Shown here: one piece after another, positions 8,048 through 16,859 of the stretch
How positions within the stretch are numbered: the first letter of the stretch is position 1
How the letters are laid out: the number at the start of each line of letters is the position of its first letter
DNA from: Endozoicomonas sp965196975
GTDB lineage: Bacteria > Pseudomonadota > Gammaproteobacteria > Pseudomonadales > Endozoicomonadaceae
Direction: 5' to 3'
Assembly: GCF_965196975.1 (NCBI RefSeq)
Contig: NZ_OZ239981.1
Span: 1,240,001-1,304,000 of the forward strand
DNA length: 64,000 nt
Notes under the pieces: model-generated
Seen by the model: only the letters and a program-made list of their open reading frames with translations
Databases searched by the model: none
Told to the model about the DNA's origin: nothing
Translations under genes and position numbers: made by a program

Positions 8048-10984
8048 TTATTGATAAGCCTCGATATCTGGGCATGAGCAGATAAAGTTTCGGTCTCCAT
8101 AAACGTTGTCGATACGATTAGCTGCTGGCCAGTATTTCGCCTTATGGCTGTAGGGAGAAGGGAATGCAGCCACTTTCCTGCTGTAGGGGCGATGCCACTC
8201 CTCTTCAGCAAGGTCTTCCATGGTATGTGGAGCATTTATCAGGGGATTGTTGTCCTTGGGCCATGTACCGCTGGCGACCTGGTCAATTTCCTTCCTGATT
8301 GAGATCATTGCGTCAATAAACCGATCTATTTCTTCCATGGATTCAGACTCGGTTGGTTCTATCATCAGGGTGCCGGCAACCGGGAAAGACATGGTTGGGG
8401 CGTGGAAACCATAATCCATCAGACGTTTGGCAATATCTTCTTCGGTAATGCCACAGGCTTCTTTGACAGGGCGAATATCTATGATGCATTCGTGTGCAAC
8501 ATGATGGTTTCTACCCTGATAGAGAATCTGATAATGATCACCCAGCCGTTTTGCCATGTAGTTGGCGTGAAGGATGGCCAGTTCTGTCGACTCCCTTAAC
8601 CCCTTGCTGCCCAGCATGGTGATGTACATCCAGCTGATGGGGAGTATGGATGAGCTGCCGAACGGTGCAGCGGATACGGCACCAATCCCTTCATTGTGGT
8701 CTTCGATCGGACTTACCGAATGATTAGGCAGGTAAGGTGCCAGATGGCTCTTGACGCCAATGGGGCCCATGCCTGGACCACCACCACCATGGGGAATGGC
8801 AAAGGTCTTGTGCAGATTGAGGTGAGAGACATCGGAGCCGATATCGCCTGGGCGGGAGACACCGACCATGGCGTTCATATTGGCACCATCCATATAGACC
8901 TGACCACCATGATCATGAATGATCTGGCAGATGGTACGGATCTCTTCTTCATATACACCATGGGTTGAAGGGTAGGTCACCATTAAGGCAGACAGGCGAT
9001 CACTGTACTCCTCAGCTTTGGCCTTCAAGTCATCGACATCGACATTGCCGTTGTTATCACAGGCGACAATGACGATTTTCATGCCCAGCATGGCTGCTGA
9101 GGCCGGATTAGTGCCGTGAGCAGAAGAGGGGATCAGGCAGACATCACGGTTCTCCTGCTGGTTTGCCCTTTGATAGTTACGGATAGCCAACAGGCCTGCA
9201 TATTCACCCTGGGCTCCGGAGTTTGGCTGCATGGAGATGGCGTCATAGCCTGTGATTTCTACCAGAGCTTCCTCAAGTTGCCGGATCATGGTCAGGTAAC
9301 CCGGAACCTGATCTCTCGGAGTGAAGGGGTGAATATTGGAAAACTCTGGCCAGGAAACCGGCAGCATTTCTGCAGCGGCATTGAGCTTCATGGTACATGA
9401 ACCCAGTGGAATCATGCCGTGTAACAGCGAGTAATCCTTGTTTTCCAGTTGCTTCAGGTAACGCATCATATCCGTTTCTGAGTGATGACTGTTGAAAACA
9501 GGGTGACTCAGAATGCTGTCTGAGCGACGTAGTTCTGCTGAGAGCCCGATTGCACTCTGGGTATGTGACAGTTGGCTGTTATTGGCTGCAATCTGGCGGT
9601 CAATGGATGCAATATTCAGCTCTTTACCTTCACCCATAAAGATATTGAAAAGATCAATAATGTCTTCAGAGCGAGAGGTTTCATCGAGGCTTACACCTAG
9701 TCGGTCAGAGCCTATACGACGCAGGTTGCAACCATATTTGAGCGCGCGCTGGATAATGGTTTCCTGCTCACTGCCAACCTTGAAGGTCAGGGTATCAAAG
9801 AAGGTATGGTTACACTGGAAGCCCATTTCAGTGAGCCCATGGTGGAGAATCTGGGTCAGACGGTGTACGCGTCCTGCGATGGTTTTTAACCCTTCCGGAC
9901 CATGGTAAACCGCATAAGCGGCAGCCATGTTCGCCAGCAGTGCCTGAGCAGTGCAGATATTGGAGGTCGCTTTTTCCCGACGAATATGTTGCTCACGGGT
10001 CTGCATTGCCATACGCAGAGCCGTATTGCCACGGCTGTCTTTGGATACACCAATAATCCGGCCGGGTACTGAACGTTTTAGTTTACCGGTTGTAGCAAAA
10101 AAAGCAGCGTGGGGGCCGCCAAAGCCCATTGGCACACCAAATCGCTGACTGTTACCCAGAACAATATCAGCTCCGAGCTCTCCGGGTGATTTTAGCAATG
10201 TAAGGGCCAGCAGGTCAGTGGCTACTGAAACCATGGCACCCTGTTGCTGCGCAATGGTCACAACGCTCTCAATATCGGTGATGTTACCGTAAGTCCCCGG
10301 GTATTGGAGCTGTACACCAAACACATCGTGGTCGTTGAGCTCGGTGTAAGGGTTGCCAACGATGACGTTGATTCCCAGCCAGTCGGCACGGGTTTTTATG
10401 ACATCAATAGTCTGAGGGTGAACGTCATCGGCAACAAAGAAGGTTTGAGAGGCAGCCTTGCTTCGTCCAACACTTCTCAAACACAGGGTCATGGCTTCCG
10501 CAGCGGCAGTGGCTTCATCCAGTAGAGAGGCATTGGCAACCTCCATGCCTGTAAGGTCCATAACCATCTGCTGAAAATTCAGCAGCATTTCCAGTCGCCC
10601 CTGGGAAATTTCTGGTTGATAAGGGGTATAAGCAGTATACCAACCCGGGTTTTCCAGCAGATTACGCAGAATAACATTGGGCACTTCGGTATTGTGATAT
10701 CCCATGCCAATGTACGACTTATTCACTGTATTTTGTCTGGCAAGAGCATGAAGCTGAGCAAGCGCCTGCTGTTCGGTTTTCCCCTGGGGAAGTTCTAACT
10801 CCCGCTTTAATCGGATACTGCCCGGAACGGTTTCATTGATCAGCTCTGCCAGCGACGTGAGTCCGAGACTTTCCAGCATGGCCTGCTGCTCCTGCTGGTC
10901 AGAACCAATATGACGATGGGTAAAGGCATCGTTATGTTCCAGTTCTGCCAGTGTCGGCAGAGTAGACGTGTGTTCAACGGCCAT
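8048..10984 (-). CDS. gcvP: glycine dehydrogenase (decarboxylating), glycine cleavage system P protein
   Basis: A 978-residue protein, the normal length for the single-chain P protein. It is the PLP enzyme that decarboxylates glycine and passes the aminomethyl group to the lipoyl arm of GcvH. The N terminus carries the family signature (THRHIGSD, then SYIGMGYHNTEVPNVILRN). The C-terminal half has the PLP-lysine region HLNLHKTFAIPHGGGGPG, with Lys inside NLHKTF. The other glycine cleavage genes (gcvT, gcvH) are not in this window. It lies 136 bp downstream of sdaA on the same strand, so the two may be co-transcribed and link serine and glycine breakdown. I see no glycine riboswitch in the gap. 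Confidence 0.97.
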   Translation of the reverse strand: MAVEHTSTLPTLAELEHNDAFTHRHIGSDQQEQQAMLESLGLTSLAELINETVPGSIRLKRELELPQGKTEQQALAQLHALARQNTVNKSYIGMGYHNTEVPNVILRNLLENPGWYTAYTPYQPEISQGRLEMLLNFQQMVMDLTGMEVANASLLDEATAAAEAMTLCLRSVGRSKAASQTFFVADDVHPQTIDVIKTRADWLGINVIVGNPYTELNDHDVFGVQLQYPGTYGNITDIESVVTIAQQQGAMVSVATDLLALTLLKSPGELGADIVLGNSQRFGVPMGFGGPHAAFFATTGKLKRSVPGRIIGVSKDSRGNTALRMAMQTREQHIRREKATSNICTAQALLANMAAAYAVYHGPEGLKTIAGRVHRLTQILHHGLTEMGFQCNHTFFDTLTFKVGSEQETIIQRALKYGCNLRRIGSDRLGVSLDETSRSEDIIDLFNIFMGEGKELNIASIDRQIAANNSQLSHTQSAIGLSAELRRSDSILSHPVFNSHHSETDMMRYLKQLENKDYSLLHGMIPLGSCTMKLNAAAEMLPVSWPEFSNIHPFTPRDQVPGYLTMIRQLEEALVEITGYDAISMQPNSGAQGEYAGLLAIRNYQRANQQENRDVCLIPSSAHGTNPASAAMLGMKIVIVACDNNGNVDVDDLKAKAEEYSDRLSALMVTYPSTHGVYEEEIRTICQIIHDHGGQVYMDGANMNAMVGVSRPGDIGSDVSHLNLHKTFAIPHGGGGPGMGPIGVKSHLAPYLPNHSVSPIEDHNEGIGAVSAAPFGSSSILPISWMYITMLGSKGLRESTELAILHANYMAKRLGDHYQILYQGRNHHVAHECIIDIRPVKEACGITEEDIAKRLMDYGFHAPTMSFPVAGTLMIEPTESESMEEIDRFIDAMISIRKEIDQVASGTWPKDNNPLINAPHTMEDLAEEEWHRPYSRKVAAFPSPYSHKAKYWPAANRIDNVYGDRNFICSCPDIEAYQ

Positions 10985-11120
10985 GTTGTAGTCCTGTTTT
11001 CACTCTTACGTTGGTTTTAATAAAAATTATTTGAGCTGGCTGTTTAGTTATTAATCACTCTTGCCAGCATTGGAAATAAAAGACAAATGTTGTTTTTAAC
11101 GGCTTTGTTTCAATGCACTC

Positions 11121-12500
11121 TCAGCACATCACGACATTCACTGCCAGCCCTCCGGTGGCGGTTTCTTTGTATTTATCCTGCATGTCCAGCCCCGTCTGGC
11201 GCATGGTTTCAATCACGTCATCAAGCGATACCCGGTGCTGTCCATCGCCTTTCATGGCCAGACGGGCTGCGTTGATTGCCTTAACGGCTCCCATGGTATT
11301 GCGCTCAATACAGGGAACCTGTACCAGGCCGGCTATCGGGTCACAGGTCAGGCCAAGATTATGCTCCATACCGATTTCAGCAGCATTTTCAATCTGGCGG
11401 TTATTGCCACCCATCACAGCGCAGAGGGCTCCTGCTGCCATGGAGCAGGCAACCCCTATCTCCCCCTGACAGCCTACCTCGGCAGCAGAGATTGAAGCGT
11501 TCTTTTTATAGAGCATGCCAATGGCTGCAGCGGTTGCCAGAAAGGTACAAATACCTTCTTCATTGCTACCTGGGACAAAACGATCGTAATAGGCAAGAAC
11601 CGCTGGAATAACGCCAGCTGCACCATTGGTTGGTGCAGTAACGACACGACCACCAACGGCGTTCTCTTCATTGACCGCTATGGCAAACAGATTGACCCAG
11701 TCCATGACTTCAAGGTGATCCTGCTGGTCTCTGGGGCGATTCAACAGTTCCTGATGCAATTGATGTGCACGACGTCTGACGTTAAGGCCGCCAGGAAGTA
11801 TGCCTGTCTGTTCACAGCCGCGGTTTATGCAGCTGTCCATTACCTGCCAGATATTCAACAACGCCTGTTGAATATTGTCAGCTCTTCCCAGATGTTTTTC
11901 ATTTTCCAGAACTATTTCACTGATGGAGAGTCCGGTTCTATCTCCGATGTCCAGAAGGTCCTGGGCATTATTAAATGGAAAGGGAACCTGAATTTCCGTT
12001 GCAGAAATCGTCTGATCGGTTTCCTGCTCATTCAGTACAAAGCCTCCACCCACGGAGTAATAATTGTCATGAAAAAGCTCAAGGCCTGCTTCATCAAAAG
12101 CTCTCAGCGTCATGCCATTAGGGTGCTTGGGAAGGGAGTGGCCATTCAAAAAATGAAGGTGTTGATCTTCAACGAAAGGAATCAAATATTGGCTGGCCAG
12201 CAATAACTGGCCAGTCCCGCGGACATTGTTGATCAATTCTGGAGCTTGATCAGGATCCAGCAAATCAGGCTTTTCACCCATAAGCCCGAGGATCACGGCT
12301 GTATCGGTAGCATGGCCTGCGCCAGTCATGGCCAGAGAACCATAGAGTTCAATACGGATCTGACGGGTATTCTCAAGCTGCCCTTGCTGGAGCAGGGCAT
12401 CAAGAAAGCGGTTGGCGGCGACCATCGGTCCCACGGTATGGGATGAGGAAGGACCTACACCGATCTTGAACAAATCGAGAATACTTAAGCTCATCGCCAT
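11121..12500 (-). CDS. sdaA: L-serine ammonia-lyase (L-serine deaminase), iron-sulfur type
   Basis: A 459-residue single-chain L-serine dehydratase that converts L-serine to pyruvate and ammonia with a [4Fe-4S] cluster. The N-terminal beta domain begins MSLSILDLFKIGVGPSSSHT, where the SSSHT serine motif is diagnostic. The C-terminal alpha domain contains APTNGAAGVIPAVLAYY and the cluster-region cysteines in VGCQGEIGVACSMAAGAL and GLTCDPIAGLVQVPCIERN. The ORF begins MAMSLSIL and the start could be either Met. It is divergent from the XRE-cupin gene and precedes gcvP. The pairing suggests a serine/glycine catabolic unit feeding pyruvate and one-carbon metabolism (inference). Confidence 0.96.
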   Translation of the reverse strand: MAMSLSILDLFKIGVGPSSSHTVGPMVAANRFLDALLQQGQLENTRQIRIELYGSLAMTGAGHATDTAVILGLMGEKPDLLDPDQAPELINNVRGTGQLLLASQYLIPFVEDQHLHFLNGHSLPKHPNGMTLRAFDEAGLELFHDNYYSVGGGFVLNEQETDQTISATEIQVPFPFNNAQDLLDIGDRTGLSISEIVLENEKHLGRADNIQQALLNIWQVMDSCINRGCEQTGILPGGLNVRRRAHQLHQELLNRPRDQQDHLEVMDWVNLFAIAVNEENAVGGRVVTAPTNGAAGVIPAVLAYYDRFVPGSNEEGICTFLATAAAIGMLYKKNASISAAEVGCQGEIGVACSMAAGALCAVMGGNNRQIENAAEIGMEHNLGLTCDPIAGLVQVPCIERNTMGAVKAINAARLAMKGDGQHRVSLDDVIETMRQTGLDMQDKYKETATGGLAVNVVMC

Positions 12501-12816
12501 GACTCCATTTGTTGGTATATTTTTGCGATATCTGCTTTAAGACTGTTTTTGTTATTTATCAGCAAGAAATCGGTCAAACGATCAATCAACAGAAAGCTGC
12601 TTGGCACCAGAAATCAATGTGTTATTAATGGGTTTTGACCAAAAGATTCCTATTTTCCTAAAATAAAGCGTAACAATACCTTTCTTTCACATCAATAAAA
12701 AAGTTTCCAATAAGAAACAAGTTTTCACATAAAGGTTTTTTCCTGACAGACCATGTATGATGGTTTTGTTTAGCCAATGGCAATGCCCATAAGAATGGAT
12801 GGCAAAGGGGGAAAGC
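12501..12816. other. divergent intergenic region between sdaA and the XRE-cupin gene
   Basis: A region of about 316 bp, A/T-rich, carrying the promoters of both divergent genes. Runs such as the A/T-rich stretch near 12640-12740 could hold promoter elements, but I could not assign a specific operator. No RNA gene or riboswitch was recognised. Confidence 0.5.
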
Positions 12817-13485
12817 GTGCCGGAATCAACGGATTTTCTTAAACAGGAACAACAGAATAAGCCTGCAGTGTTAGTGACTCGCAGAGTTGGCGTTGATCAG
12901 GAGGGGGGGAGTCAACCAGAAGCATCTGTAGCGCCACTGGAGCTTGGAAAGCGGGTCAGGGAAATTCGTTTGAGTCAGCAGCTGACGCTTGAAGAGGCCA
13001 GCCAGAAGACCGGTCTGGCTCGTTCAACCCTCTCTAAAATCGAGAATGAGCAGATATCGCCCACGTTCACTGCAGTAACAAAGTTGGTCAATGGACTGGG
13101 GATTGATATTCCCCAGCTGTTTTCCCCGGTAAAGAAAACGGTCTCTGCTGGAGGCCGTAGAGATATTACCCGTCAGGGTGAGGGGCGTCTTCATCCCACC
13201 AGCACCTATGAACATGAGTTGCTGGCTACAGAGCTTTCCGGCAAAAAAATGATTCCCTATCGTACCACCGTCAGGGCACGCTCATTTGACGACTATGGAG
13301 AGTGGGTGCGACATGATGGTGAGGAGTTTCTACTGGTCTTGCACGGCAGTATTGAGCTCTATACCGAATATTATCAACCGATCGAGCTGTTTGAAGGAGA
13401 CAGTGCATACTATGATGCAGAGATGGGGCATGCGCTGGTTTCAACCAGCGACGATGATGCGGTGATTCTCTGGGTAACTGCCTGA
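12817..13485 (+). CDS. XRE-family transcriptional regulator with C-terminal cupin domain
   Basis: About 222 residues. An N-terminal disordered stretch is followed by a helix-turn-helix (LGKRVREIRLSQQLTLEEAS, then TGLARSTLSKIENEQISPTF), typical of XRE/SutR-type repressors. A C-terminal cupin-2 domain (about residues 140-222, with HDGEEFLLVLHGSIELY and ending EMGHALVSTSDDDAVILWV) probably senses a small ligand. I prefer GTG 12817 because a strong AAGGGGG ribosome site sits 5-6 bases upstream. The in-frame ATG at 12799 lacks one and would add six residues. Divergence from sdaA-gcvP suggests control of amino-acid catabolism. This is inference from position and no operator was found. Confidence 0.85.
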   Translation: MPESTDFLKQEQQNKPAVLVTRRVGVDQEGGSQPEASVAPLELGKRVREIRLSQQLTLEEASQKTGLARSTLSKIENEQISPTFTAVTKLVNGLGIDIPQLFSPVKKTVSAGGRRDITRQGEGRLHPTSTYEHELLATELSGKKMIPYRTTVRARSFDDYGEWVRHDGEEFLLVLHGSIELYTEYYQPIELFEGDSAYYDAEMGHALVSTSDDDAVILWVTA

Positions 13486-13688
13486 ATACTTTCCGTTTAA
13501 TCCCTGATGATTATCCCCTGAGCAGGTGCTAGAATCCGGCCAGACTTTTAACCGGAAGCTTTCTCAGAGCATCTTGCATAAAGCGTCGACAAAGGTGGTT
13601 TCCCTTTCGTACCACTCAGTGTGACACAGTGTACAGAGAATTCCTGAGATTGAGCCACGCCGTATTGAACCACTTTCAGGAGTTTCAC

Positions 13689-14810
13689 TTGCTTTCCCGA
13701 TCTCTGAAGCGATCATTGATACCTGCCATCATTGTGATAGTGGCAGTATTTCTGGTGTTGAGTACGCGGCCCAGGCTATATAGCTTTCAGGGGAAGGTCA
13801 TGGGAACGACCTATAACGTCAGTTATGTAGCCACCCTGTTCAGTCATCCAGTAAAGGATGTGTCGAGAGTAGTACATGATGCTCTGTCTGATGTTGATCA
13901 GCGGATGTCAACCTACAAGCCTGACTCTGAGCTGATGCAGTTTAACCGGGCCCCGGTCGGCGAGCCATTTGTACTGTCCAGTGATATTGTTCAGCTGGTT
14001 CAGGAAGCCCAGGAGATTTCTGATATATCAGATGGAGCCTACGATATTACAGTAGGGCCCCTGGTGAACCTGTGGGGCTTTGGGCCAACGCAATGGGCTG
14101 CCGTCAAAGAGAGCCACGACGATAGTGACTCTCACCAGCTTGCAAATGCACCAGAATTTGTCAAATGGATTGAGGATCAATATCCGGGTCATATTCCGGA
14201 TGAAACCGCTATTCAGGAAGCCCTTGCCAAGGTGGGTTATCAGAGTTTGACAGTGGATACTGAAGGCTCAACGCTGACCCGGGAAAAGGAGTTGTTTGTT
14301 GATCTGAGCTCTATAGCCAAGGGCTACGGTGTTGATCGGGCAGCAGCAGCTCTCAGGGCTCAGGGTATTGAAGACTTTATGGTAGAAGTGGGTGGCGAAG
14401 TCCTGGTTCAGGGGGTCAAGCCTAATGGCAAACTCTGGCGACTGGCGGTCATTGGTCCTGAAATGGGAAAAAACGGAGTGTCAGCCTTGGTAGAGCCTTT
14501 GGACAAGGCACTGGCAACCTCTGGCGATTATCTGAATTTTTTTGAAGTAGATGGTAAACGTTACTCACATACCATTAATCCGGTCACCGGCTGGCCTGAA
14601 GCCAAGCGGGTAGCGGAAGTGGCGGTCATTGCCGATACATCGGCCCGAGCCGATGCACTCGCAACCATGTTTATGGTGCTGGGTGATGAGAAAGGGCTGG
14701 AGCTGGCGAATAGACTGGGTATTGCGGCTCGTTTTGCCTATTATACGGATGAAGGATTTGAAACTGTAACCAGCGAGGCCTTTAAGCCTTACCTGGTTAA
14801 ACAGCCATGA
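13689..14810 (+). CDS. apbE: FAD:protein FMN transferase
   Basis: ApbE covalently attaches FMN to threonines of target proteins, in Na+-NQR the subunits NqrB and NqrC. The mature part begins near SFQGKVMGTTYNVSYV and contains DVDQRMSTYKPDSELMQFN, DGAYDITVGPLVNLWGFGP, DLSSIAKGYGVDRAAA, and late YSHTINPVTGWP and DTSARADALATMFMVLG. These are the FAD- and metal-binding motifs of the family. The frame is open from GTG 13629, but TTG 13689 has an AGGAG site six bases upstream and gives a compact N-terminal membrane/signal segment (LIPAIIVIVAVFLVLS), so I chose it. nqrM follows 83 bp downstream on the same strand, supporting a role in Na+-NQR maturation. No nqrA-F genes lie in this window. Confidence 0.93.
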   Translation: MLSRSLKRSLIPAIIVIVAVFLVLSTRPRLYSFQGKVMGTTYNVSYVATLFSHPVKDVSRVVHDALSDVDQRMSTYKPDSELMQFNRAPVGEPFVLSSDIVQLVQEAQEISDISDGAYDITVGPLVNLWGFGPTQWAAVKESHDDSDSHQLANAPEFVKWIEDQYPGHIPDETAIQEALAKVGYQSLTVDTEGSTLTREKELFVDLSSIAKGYGVDRAAAALRAQGIEDFMVEVGGEVLVQGVKPNGKLWRLAVIGPEMGKNGVSALVEPLDKALATSGDYLNFFEVDGKRYSHTINPVTGWPEAKRVAEVAVIADTSARADALATMFMVLGDEKGLELANRLGIAARFAYYTDEGFETVTSEAFKPYLVKQP

Positions 14811-14893
14811 GCGGAAAATACCGTTTCAATCAACAGGCTCAAGGTATCGCCTGAATCAGCGGTATTTCATGGTAAATAATGGAGGAATCAGTT

Positions 14894-15127
14894 ATGACAA
14901 TTATGCTGATTACATTTTGTACTTTTCTGGTGCTCATTGCGGCTATGGCAGTGGGTGTGATTTTTGCCAATAAACCCATCAAAGGCTCCTGTGGCGGCCT
15001 CAGCAATCTTGGTTTGAAAGACGGCTGTGTTATTTGTGGTGGTGGAGATAAAACAGATCCTCTCTCCGAGATGAGTGATGACCTGTTTTATGACGCCACT
15101 GCTTCAAATTCGAGTAAAAAGGCGTAA
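14894..15127 (+). CDS. nqrM: NqrM, Na+-NQR maturation protein
   Basis: A small (77-residue) protein with one N-terminal membrane helix (MTIMLITFCTFLVLIAAMAV) and a Cys/Gly-rich tail, GSCGGLSNLGLKDGCVICGG, that matches the NqrM family. NqrM is needed for assembly of Na+-translocating NADH:quinone reductase, probably for iron delivery through its conserved cysteines. ATG 14894 is chosen because GGAGG lies eight bases before it. The frame extends upstream to ATG 14879, but that codon overlaps the ribosome site. The neighbour apbE supplies the covalent flavins of the same complex. Confidence 0.92.
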   Translation: MTIMLITFCTFLVLIAAMAVGVIFANKPIKGSCGGLSNLGLKDGCVICGGGDKTDPLSEMSDDLFYDATASNSSKKA

Positions 15128-15163
15128 TCTCTTCTCACCCGGTTTATTTTTTGCTGGGTGTTG

Positions 15164-15192
15164 ACACCAGAGACGGTAAAAACCTCTGGTGT
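15164..15192 (+). terminator. hairpin downstream of nqrM
   Basis: A nine-base stem ACACCAGAG/CTCTGGTGT closes an 11-base loop 37 bases after the nqrM stop. Only a short T stretch follows, so it may be a terminator or an RNA-stabilising hairpin. Confidence 0.4.
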
Positions 15193-15270
15193 TATGCCTT
15201 CTGGGCACTTCAGATTTAAGCTGTAAAGAAGAATAAACAGATAATGTGTTTAACCGGGGGAATCGAATAG

Positions 15271-16665
15271 ATGGGTGTCAGTAAATACGATTTGGTCATC
15301 CTTGGGTCGGGACCTGCGGGAGAAGGGGCGGCAATGAATGCCGTCAAACTCGGTAAAAAGGTCGCCGTCGTCGAGCAGTTCAACTTCGTCGGCGGTAGCT
15401 GTACTCACTTAGGTACGATTCCATCCAAGGCCCTGCGCCACTCTGTCAAACAGATCATGGATTTCAATACCAACTCCATGTTTCGTGAGATAGGTGATCC
15501 CCGCTGGTTCAGCTTTCCCAAGGTATTGAAAAGGGCTGAATCGGTGATTCAGAAGCAGGTGCAGTCCCGTACCATGTACTATGCCCGGAATCGCATTGAT
15601 CTTTACTTCGGTCGTGGCGCCTTTATCGATGAGCATACCCTGGAGGTGACCGAGCCCAGTGGGAATACAGAACGCCTCTTCGGATCCAACTTTCTGATCG
15701 CCACGGGCTCCCGTCCCTATCATCCACCGGGTATCGACTTTCATCATCCCAGAGTTTTTGACAGTGATACCATTCTGGAGCTGTCATCTACACCAAGACG
15801 CATGATTATCTATGGTGCCGGTGTTATCGGGTCCGAATACGCCTCGATTTTCTCCGGTCTGGGCGTGCTGGTGGACCTGATTGATACCCGTGAGCGCCTT
15901 CTGTCGTTTCTTGATAAAGAGATTTCGGACGCCCTTGGTTACCAGTTGCGTAAAATGAACGTCATTATTCGTCATAATGAAGAGTTTCAGAAGCTTGAGA
16001 CCATGGATGATGGTGTGGTGTTACATCTTAAATCCGGTAAAAAACTCAAGGCCGATATGTTGCTCTGGGCTAATGGCCGGGCAGGGAATACTCAGGCAAT
16101 GGGGCTTGAGATGATCGGCCTTAAGCCTGATGGTCGTGGACAGCTGAGTGTTAATGAAAGTTATCAGACCGCTTTACCTCATATTTATGCGGCGGGCGAT
16201 GTGATTGGCTGGCCCAGTCTTGCCAGCGCTGCTTATGACCAGGGGCGCTCGGCTGCTGCGCACCTTTGCAACAGTGAGGACTGGCACTTTGTAAATGAAG
16301 TTCCCACCGGGATCTACACCATTCCGGAAATCAGTTCCCTGGGCCGAACTGAAGAAGAGCTGACGGCAGAGGCGGTTCCTTATGAAGTAGGTAAGGCGTT
16401 TTTCTCCAGACTGGCCAGGGCTCAAATCACTGGTGAGGTGGTTGGAATGCTGAAGATCCTTTTTCATCGGGACACCTTGGAAGTGCTGGGTATTCACTGT
16501 TTTGGTGACCAGGCGTCTGAGATTGTCCATATCGGCCAGGCAGTGATGCGCCAGGAAGGTAAGGCCAATTCTCTCCGTTACTTTCTGAATACTACGTTTA
16601 ATTACCCGACAATGGCTGAAGCCTACCGTGTTGCAGCTCTGGATGGGCTCAATCGACTTTTCTGA
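15271..16665 (+). CDS. sthA: soluble pyridine nucleotide transhydrogenase
   Basis: A 464-residue flavoprotein that moves reducing equivalents between NADPH and NAD+ in the cytosol. It has the N-terminal FAD site VILGSGPAGEGAAMNA and the SthA-specific GGSCTHLGTIPSKALRH. There the second cysteine of the usual dihydrolipoamide-dehydrogenase disulfide is replaced, a family hallmark. The NAD(P) site is IIYGAGVIGSEYASIF and the second FAD segment IYAAGDVIGWPSLASAA. The C-terminal dimerisation domain ends in FNYPTMAEAYRVAALDGLNR. The length is normal. It follows nqrM by 143 bp and is probably transcribed separately because a hairpin lies between them. Confidence 0.95.
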   Translation: MGVSKYDLVILGSGPAGEGAAMNAVKLGKKVAVVEQFNFVGGSCTHLGTIPSKALRHSVKQIMDFNTNSMFREIGDPRWFSFPKVLKRAESVIQKQVQSRTMYYARNRIDLYFGRGAFIDEHTLEVTEPSGNTERLFGSNFLIATGSRPYHPPGIDFHHPRVFDSDTILELSSTPRRMIIYGAGVIGSEYASIFSGLGVLVDLIDTRERLLSFLDKEISDALGYQLRKMNVIIRHNEEFQKLETMDDGVVLHLKSGKKLKADMLLWANGRAGNTQAMGLEMIGLKPDGRGQLSVNESYQTALPHIYAAGDVIGWPSLASAAYDQGRSAAAHLCNSEDWHFVNEVPTGIYTIPEISSLGRTEEELTAEAVPYEVGKAFFSRLARAQITGEVVGMLKILFHRDTLEVLGIHCFGDQASEIVHIGQAVMRQEGKANSLRYFLNTTFNYPTMAEAYRVAALDGLNRLF

Positions 16666-16674
16666 CTTTCCAGA

Positions 16675-16701
16675 AAGCAGGTCTCTGATTCAGGCCTGCT
16701 T
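16675..16701 (+). terminator. probable terminator after sthA
   Basis: An AAGCAGG/CCTGCTT stem starts ten bases after the sthA stop. A T-rich stretch (cttcttttgtt) begins about seven bases after it. Confidence 0.45.
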
Positions 16702-16859
16702 CGAACCTTCTTTTGTTACGACTCGCGATTTTTAACACTCTTATCCTTTTTGAAACGGTTTCCTGTTTATGCTGTTCATGTCAAGTAAGGCCTCTTTGAT
16801 GCCGAAGTTTACTGGATGGTTAGAAAAATCTAGATAACAGTCCAGAGCTCATCATTCTT

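Noticed and set aside
10985..11120. Glycine riboswitch upstream of gcvP
   Set aside because: The gap is short and A/T-rich with no recognisable paired glycine-aptamer structure.
11715..12206. 163-codon plus-strand frame opposite sdaA
   Set aside because: Antisense to a clearly conserved gene, without protein-like features of its own.
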